Shown here: piece by piece, positions 61,216 to 64,000 of the stretch | How positions within the stretch are numbered: the first letter of the stretch is position 1 | Layout of the letters: the number at the start of each line of letters is the position of its first letter | NCBI GenBank assembly: GCA_964517765.1 | Contig: CAZFEN010000001.1 | Location: 1 to 64,000 of the forward strand | Length of the DNA stretch: 64,000 bases | Reading direction: 5' to 3' | Origin: Hydromicrobium sp964517765 | GTDB lineage: Bacteria > Actinomycetota > Humimicrobiia > Humimicrobiales > Humimicrobiaceae | Made by a program: the position numbers and the translations under genes | Notes under the pieces: model-generated | Databases searched by the model: none | Told to the model about the DNA's origin: nothing | Seen by the model: only the letters and a program-made list of their open reading frames with translations

Positions 61216-62073
61216 TTATCTTTTCTTTTTTCTTTTCTTTTTTAATTTTCTTCTTATTGACTTCTTCTCTTCTTCGCTTAATTCGAGACTTCCTGTAAGA
61301 CTCTCCTTTCCCTGGCTTAATTCTTCTTTTACTTTTTCTTTTTTAACAAGTTTATTTACAAGCCACTGCTGGCCAATGGACCATACATTTGTTGTTACCC
61401 AATATATCAGTATGCCTGATGGAAACTGCCAGGATATAAACCCAAATACTAAGGGCATTATGTACATGATCTTTGACTGCCTGGCGTCTGTTGTCGTCAT
61501 CTTCATTGACAGAAACATTGTTGCAACCATCAGAATAACCAGGATATAATAAGGATCCCTCGAGTTTAGATTCATCCATAAGAAATTATAATTGGGATTT
61601 GCTACTCCAGTCAGTGTAAAGTTCGCAGTAGATTGAAATCCTGTCAGTCCTATATTTATACTGTTGGCAACACCATCTAAACTAAAACTTCCCAAAACAT
61701 TTGTTACAATTTCAGAGGGGTTTCGGAGTGCCTGGAACAATGCAAAAAATACAGGCATCTGAAAGAGTAGAGGCAAGCATCCTGCCAGCGGATTTACATT
61801 ATTTTTCTTATAAAATTCCATTGTCTCCTGCTGCAGCTTTTGCTTGTCATCTTTATATTTTTTTTGTAGTTCTTTAAGTTCCGGCTGTATTTTCTGCATT
61901 TTTGCCATTGATCTGGTCTGGCTTATTGTAAGAGGGACAAGGACTATCCTTACTATTATAGTCAGCAGTATTATAACTATGCCGTAATTCGTAACTACAT
62001 GATTATATAAAAAAATAACTATGTACTCTAATCCATGCTGGATTGGGCTTAATATTTGTAATAACCAACTCAA
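61216..62073 (-). CDS. yidC: Membrane protein insertase YidC (short, Gram-positive type)
   Basis: 285 residues, about five helices. No large periplasmic domain, as in Gram-positive SpoIIIJ/YidC1. IVIILLTIIVRIVLVPLT contains the functional Arg of the hydrophilic groove, and NPLAGCLPLLFQMPVFFALF is the family signature. A Lys/Arg-rich tail (KKSIRRKLKKKRKKKR) may bind ribosomes. The start is TTG with AAAGAAAGG upstream. It lies in the order rpmH-rnpA-yidD-yidC-jag. Confidence 0.96.
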   Translation of the reverse strand: MSWLLQILSPIQHGLEYIVIFLYNHVVTNYGIVIILLTIIVRIVLVPLTISQTRSMAKMQKIQPELKELQKKYKDDKQKLQQETMEFYKKNNVNPLAGCLPLLFQMPVFFALFQALRNPSEIVTNVLGSFSLDGVANSINIGLTGFQSTANFTLTGVANPNYNFLWMNLNSRDPYYILVILMVATMFLSMKMTTTDARQSKIMYIMPLVFGFISWQFPSGILIYWVTTNVWSIGQQWLVNKLVKKEKVKEELSQGKESLTGSLELSEEEKKSIRRKLKKKRKKKR

Positions 62074-62088
62074 TTTATAACCTTTCTT

Positions 62089-62298
62089 TTATTTCACAGG
62101 ATCATATCCGCCTCTATTAAAGGGATTGCATCTTAAAATTCTATACATTGATTTAATACTACCTTTTAATACACCGTATCTACTAATAGCCCCGATTGCA
62201 TATTCCGAACAGGTAGGGTAGAACCTGCAGCTTTTTGGTAATACGGGGGAGATATATTTTTTATAACACTTAATTAAAAATATCAGTATTTTCTTCAC
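62089..62298 (-). CDS. yidD: YidD, membrane protein insertion efficiency factor
   Basis: 69 residues. Motif pattern CYKKYISPVLPKSCRFYPTC, SEYAIGAISRYG and RCNPFNRGGYDPV is diagnostic. A small amphipathic protein that helps YidC. The start is GTG at 62298, 25 bases after the rnpA stop; no strong ribosome-binding site. Confidence 0.95.
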   Translation of the reverse strand: MKKILIFLIKCYKKYISPVLPKSCRFYPTCSEYAIGAISRYGVLKGSIKSMYRILRCNPFNRGGYDPVK

Positions 62299-62323
62299 GA
62301 TTAAACCGTTGATAGATTATTAT

Positions 62324-62665
62324 TTACAGTTGGCCGATAAGAAATGAAATCAAAATATTTTCCAGTATCTTTTTTATTTCCAATAAGCTTGCAGTAACAA
62401 TGATCGGTTTAGCCACAATCAAAATATCTAAATTATTGTAACTTTCTATTTCAACTTTTCTTAAAGCTTCTCTTAACACTCTTTTAATTCTATTTCTTAG
62501 AACGGCTCCGCCTATTTTTTTACTTACTCCTAATCCGATTCTTACAGATCCACAAATTTCTTCTTTTTTGAATATATATAAAGTTAAATATTTATCCCTT
62601 TTACATAAACCTTCTTTTATTACTCTTGAAAAATCACTTTTTCTTTTAAGTGTTTCAAACTTGAT
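62324..62665 (-). CDS. rnpA: Ribonuclease P protein component, apparent AUC start
   Basis: About 114 codons. FETLKRKSDFSRVIKEG opens the protein, and LGVSKKIGGAVLRNRIKRVL carries the RNR motif that contacts RNase P RNA. LDILIVAKP and a helical C-terminus follow. The frame has no ATG, GTG or TTG between the rpmH stop, which lies in the same frame, and the homologous start. The codon before KFET is ATC, preceded by AAAGGAAG at a normal distance, so AUC initiation is the simplest reading. It is 21 bases after rpmH. Confidence 0.9.
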   Translation of the reverse strand: MKFETLKRKSDFSRVIKEGLCKRDKYLTLYIFKKEEICGSVRIGLGVSKKIGGAVLRNRIKRVLREALRKVEIESYNNLDILIVAKPIIVTASLLEIKKILENILISFLIGQL

Positions 62666-62686
62666 ATTAGTCTTCCTTTTTCCTCT

Positions 62687-62821
62687 TTAAGCAGAAAGCT
62701 TTTTTCTTCCTTTTTTTCTCCTGCACGCAATTACAGCTCTGCCGGCTTTGGTTTCCATTCTTATCCTGAAGCCATGAACCTTTTTTCTTTTCCTTGCGTT
62801 CGGCTGAAATGTCCTTTTCAT
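62687..62821 (-). CDS. rpmH: 50S ribosomal protein L34
   Basis: 44 residues: MKRTFQPNARKRKKVHGFRI begins it and GRKKLSA ends it, the standard L34 sequence. First gene of the origin-proximal minus-strand run. The start ATG at 62821 is about 43 bases from the -10 of the promoter upstream. Confidence 0.98.
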   Translation of the reverse strand: MKRTFQPNARKRKKVHGFRIRMETKAGRAVIACRRKKGRKKLSA

Positions 62822-62864
62822 CTTTTACCCAATCTATATATTATTGTTTTCAGTCAAGTAGTAG

Positions 62865-62893
62865 ATTATACATTTTAATTTTTCTAATATCAA
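62865..62893 (-). promoter_or_regulatory. Promoter of rpmH
   Basis: On the minus strand TTGATA, a 17-base spacer and TATAAT: near-consensus sigma-70 type, placed about 45 bases before the L34 start. Confidence 0.75.
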
Positions 62894-63300
62894 GGTTGCC
62901 ATATTTAAATAAAGTGTTCCTTTAAGCCTTTTTGTGTTTGTCTTTTCTTTTGAGTACATTATTTATTCAAACACCTGTTCTGGTTAAAGACCCTTCCTGA
63001 AAATTATATTTTTTTTATATATATTATGGTGCAATTTCTCATAGTATTTCAAAAATTTAAACAACTTTTCAACAACTGTTGAAAAAATTGTTGAAAACTT
63101 AAAAAATCACACTAAATTATATGTCAAATGATTTTACTCCGAGGGATTTATCATACAATCTAGTAGCTTTTTCCTTGTTAAAATATTATTATTAATCTGT
63201 TGAAAACCTTAAGCTTCTGAAAAGAAAATGAAAAGCAATATCGTTGATTGATATGTTTTCTGTTAAATAAAACAATTCGCATTTAAAGTTGACATTAATA
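62894..63300. other. Candidate replication origin region
   Basis: A gene-free AT-rich stretch between rpmH and a plus-strand gene, where oriC is commonly found in bacteria with the rpmH-rnpA-yidC-mnmE-parAB order. It contains a cluster of four 9-mers TTTTCAACA (see repeat entry) and several poly-A/T runs that could unwind. No exact TTATCCACA or TTATACACA was found. The neighbouring parAB and parS sites support an origin here. Confidence 0.65.
63067..63206. repeat. Four copies of TTTTCAACA, possible divergent DnaA boxes
   Basis: TTTTCAACA at 63067 on the plus strand, and its complement TGTTGAAAA at 63078, 63090 and 63198. The first two form a near-perfect inverted pair, and copies two and three are 12 bases apart. 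The sequence differs from the DnaA box TTATCCACA at two positions. The clustering in the origin candidate suggests binding sites, but nothing here proves the protein. Confidence 0.6.
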
Positions 63301-64000
63301 ATGCCTGACGAAAATACTAAACCAAATAATGCTGACGATTCCAACAAAATCTATGGAAACATTGAAAAAATACCGGTCAGAATCGCAGTCTATGATAATA
63401 TGCGGAGCATTCCAAGGATAGTGAATCTCAGCTATGATAATATTGCGGACTTCATTAATGAAACCACCCAAAAAACCTATAGTCTATCCCATGAGATTGG
63501 CGGGAGAATTCCTTATACAATAATAAAAGAGATAATAGAGAATCTTATACACGCAGATTTCAAAGAAGTTGTGATTACTGTGTTGGAAAGGGGAGACCAT
63601 ATAATCATAACGGACCAGGGACCGGGAATCGAAGACAAAGAAAAAGCTTTCCTACCGGGATATACTTCCGCTACGAGTAAAATGAAAGAATACATCAGGG
63701 GAGTGGGTTCGGGTTTTCCGATAGTAAAAGAAACTATAACTTTTTCCGGAGGATCTATCGATGTAAAAGACAATATAAAAAGGGGGACGGTAATATCTTT
63801 AAAACTTGGACAGCCGGAAAAGAGTGATAGCGTAAAGGATACGGAAATCAAGACAACCGGTGAGACGATACCTGTTATTCCCGACGAGGATAAAAAAACT
63901 CCGGCAGATGGCATAGACAAATTTGATCATAAAGTATTATCCGACAGACAAAAGAAGATCCTTTTTGTGATCCTGGAACTGGAAGAAGCCGGGCCTTCTA
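63301..64000 (+). CDS. GHKL ATPase with C-terminal helix-turn-helix-like segment, cut by the window edge
   Basis: 233 codons are visible. The Bergerat ATP-binding fold is clear: N box KEIIENLIHADFKEVVI, G1 box ITDQGPGIED, G2 box RGVGSGFPIVKETI. The variant N box (ENLIHA) keeps the metal-binding Asn. There is no phosphoacceptor-His domain in the visible part. After an acidic linker (about 165-210), the sequence LSDRQKKILFVILELEEAGP looks like the start of a winged helix. It lies on the plus strand right after the origin candidate, where dnaA would usually be. Confidence 0.8.
   Translation, partial: MPDENTKPNNADDSNKIYGNIEKIPVRIAVYDNMRSIPRIVNLSYDNIADFINETTQKTYSLSHEIGGRIPYTIIKEIIENLIHADFKEVVITVLERGDHIIITDQGPGIEDKEKAFLPGYTSATSKMKEYIRGVGSGFPIVKETITFSGGSIDVKDNIKRGTVISLKLGQPEKSDSVKDTEIKTTGETIPVIPDEDKKTPADGIDKFDHKVLSDRQKKILFVILELEEAGPS

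Noticed and set aside
63513..63920. Minus-strand frame of 135 codons near the right edge
   Set aside because: It is antisense to the GHKL ATPase, whose N, G1 and G2 boxes are clear. The antisense translation is Ser/Ile/Val-rich without motifs.
1..64000. CRISPR arrays, insertion sequences, prophage or integrase genes
   Set aside because: No regularly spaced repeats, transposase or integrase motifs or flanking target duplications were seen in the window.

Overview
The window is about 64 kb of AT-rich bacterial chromosome. It is one scaffold with a 100-N assembly gap at 11197-11296. It carries a complete replication-origin neighbourhood at its right end: parB-parA-rsmG-mnmG-(mnmG paralogue)-mnmE-jag-yidC-yidD-rnpA-rpmH, then a gene-free origin candidate. 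Several traits suggest a monoderm-type, probably anaerobic, uncultured lineage. YidC is short, without a periplasmic domain. There are two perfect parS sites, an FMN riboswitch, many Fe-S proteins (rubredoxin, ferredoxins) and a corrinoid protein. A GlnR-like atypical OmpR regulator next to amtB-glnK-glnA is reminiscent of Actinomycetota, but the low GC and the mixture of genes do not allow a firm taxonomic call.

Layout. 1-6.4 kb: a tRNA-Thr fragment, a BadF/BcrAD-type kinase, MEMO and AMMECR1, a CapA-like lipoprotein, bactofilin. 5.4-8.4 kb: a sulfide-to-homocysteine set (COG2122/UPF0280, COG1900/DUF39, NIL-ferredoxin) followed by rubredoxin. 8.6-13 kb: NfeD-slipin, then a GNAT gene and a TPR gene cut by the assembly gap. 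13-15.4 kb: DNA glycosylase, ferredoxin, rpe, an orphan PTS EIIB. 15.5-18.8 kb: FMN riboswitch and ribD-ribE-ribA-ribH. 18.8-24.2 kb: epimerase, corrinoid protein, a UDG-like Fe-S protein, a 3D-domain protein, a phosphoesterase and a ParB-fold protein. 24.2-31.1 kb: a nine-gene operon with eight complex I-like subunits (A, B, CD, H, I, J, K, N) and a DUF1287 protein. 31.2-39.2 kb: GH94 phosphorylase, AI-2E-family permease, divergent larC/larE, a PHP phosphoesterase and membrane proteins. 39.3-41.4 kb: a very AT-rich stretch with an unknown membrane protein and an alpha/beta hydrolase. 41.6-47.2 kb: two GGDEF proteins flank nifS and nadE. 47.5-51.5 kb: nitrogen assimilation (GlnR-like, amtB, glnK, glnA). 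51.6-53.2 kb: VIT1-family transporter and lipA. 53.2-64 kb: the origin region, ending in a truncated GHKL ATPase/HTH gene where dnaA would often be found.

The most unusual content is as follows. (i) The complex I-like operon keeps the Fe-S ligands of NuoB and NuoI. By eye it has lost the conserved protonatable residues of the membrane subunits A, H, K and N and the quinone-site HPxxHG motif of NuoD. (ii) A shortened MnmG paralogue lacks both catalytic cysteines and the C-terminal domain, and sits exactly between two parS sites. (iii) A nitrogen regulon has 11-bp-phased TTAAC repeats before amtB and glnA, and its GlnK carries His at the usual Tyr51 position. (iv) rnpA and nadE have no ATG/GTG/TTG start and appear to begin at AUC and AUA/AUU. 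(v) The origin candidate has four TTTTCAACA elements instead of consensus DnaA boxes. All alignments were done by eye without database searches.
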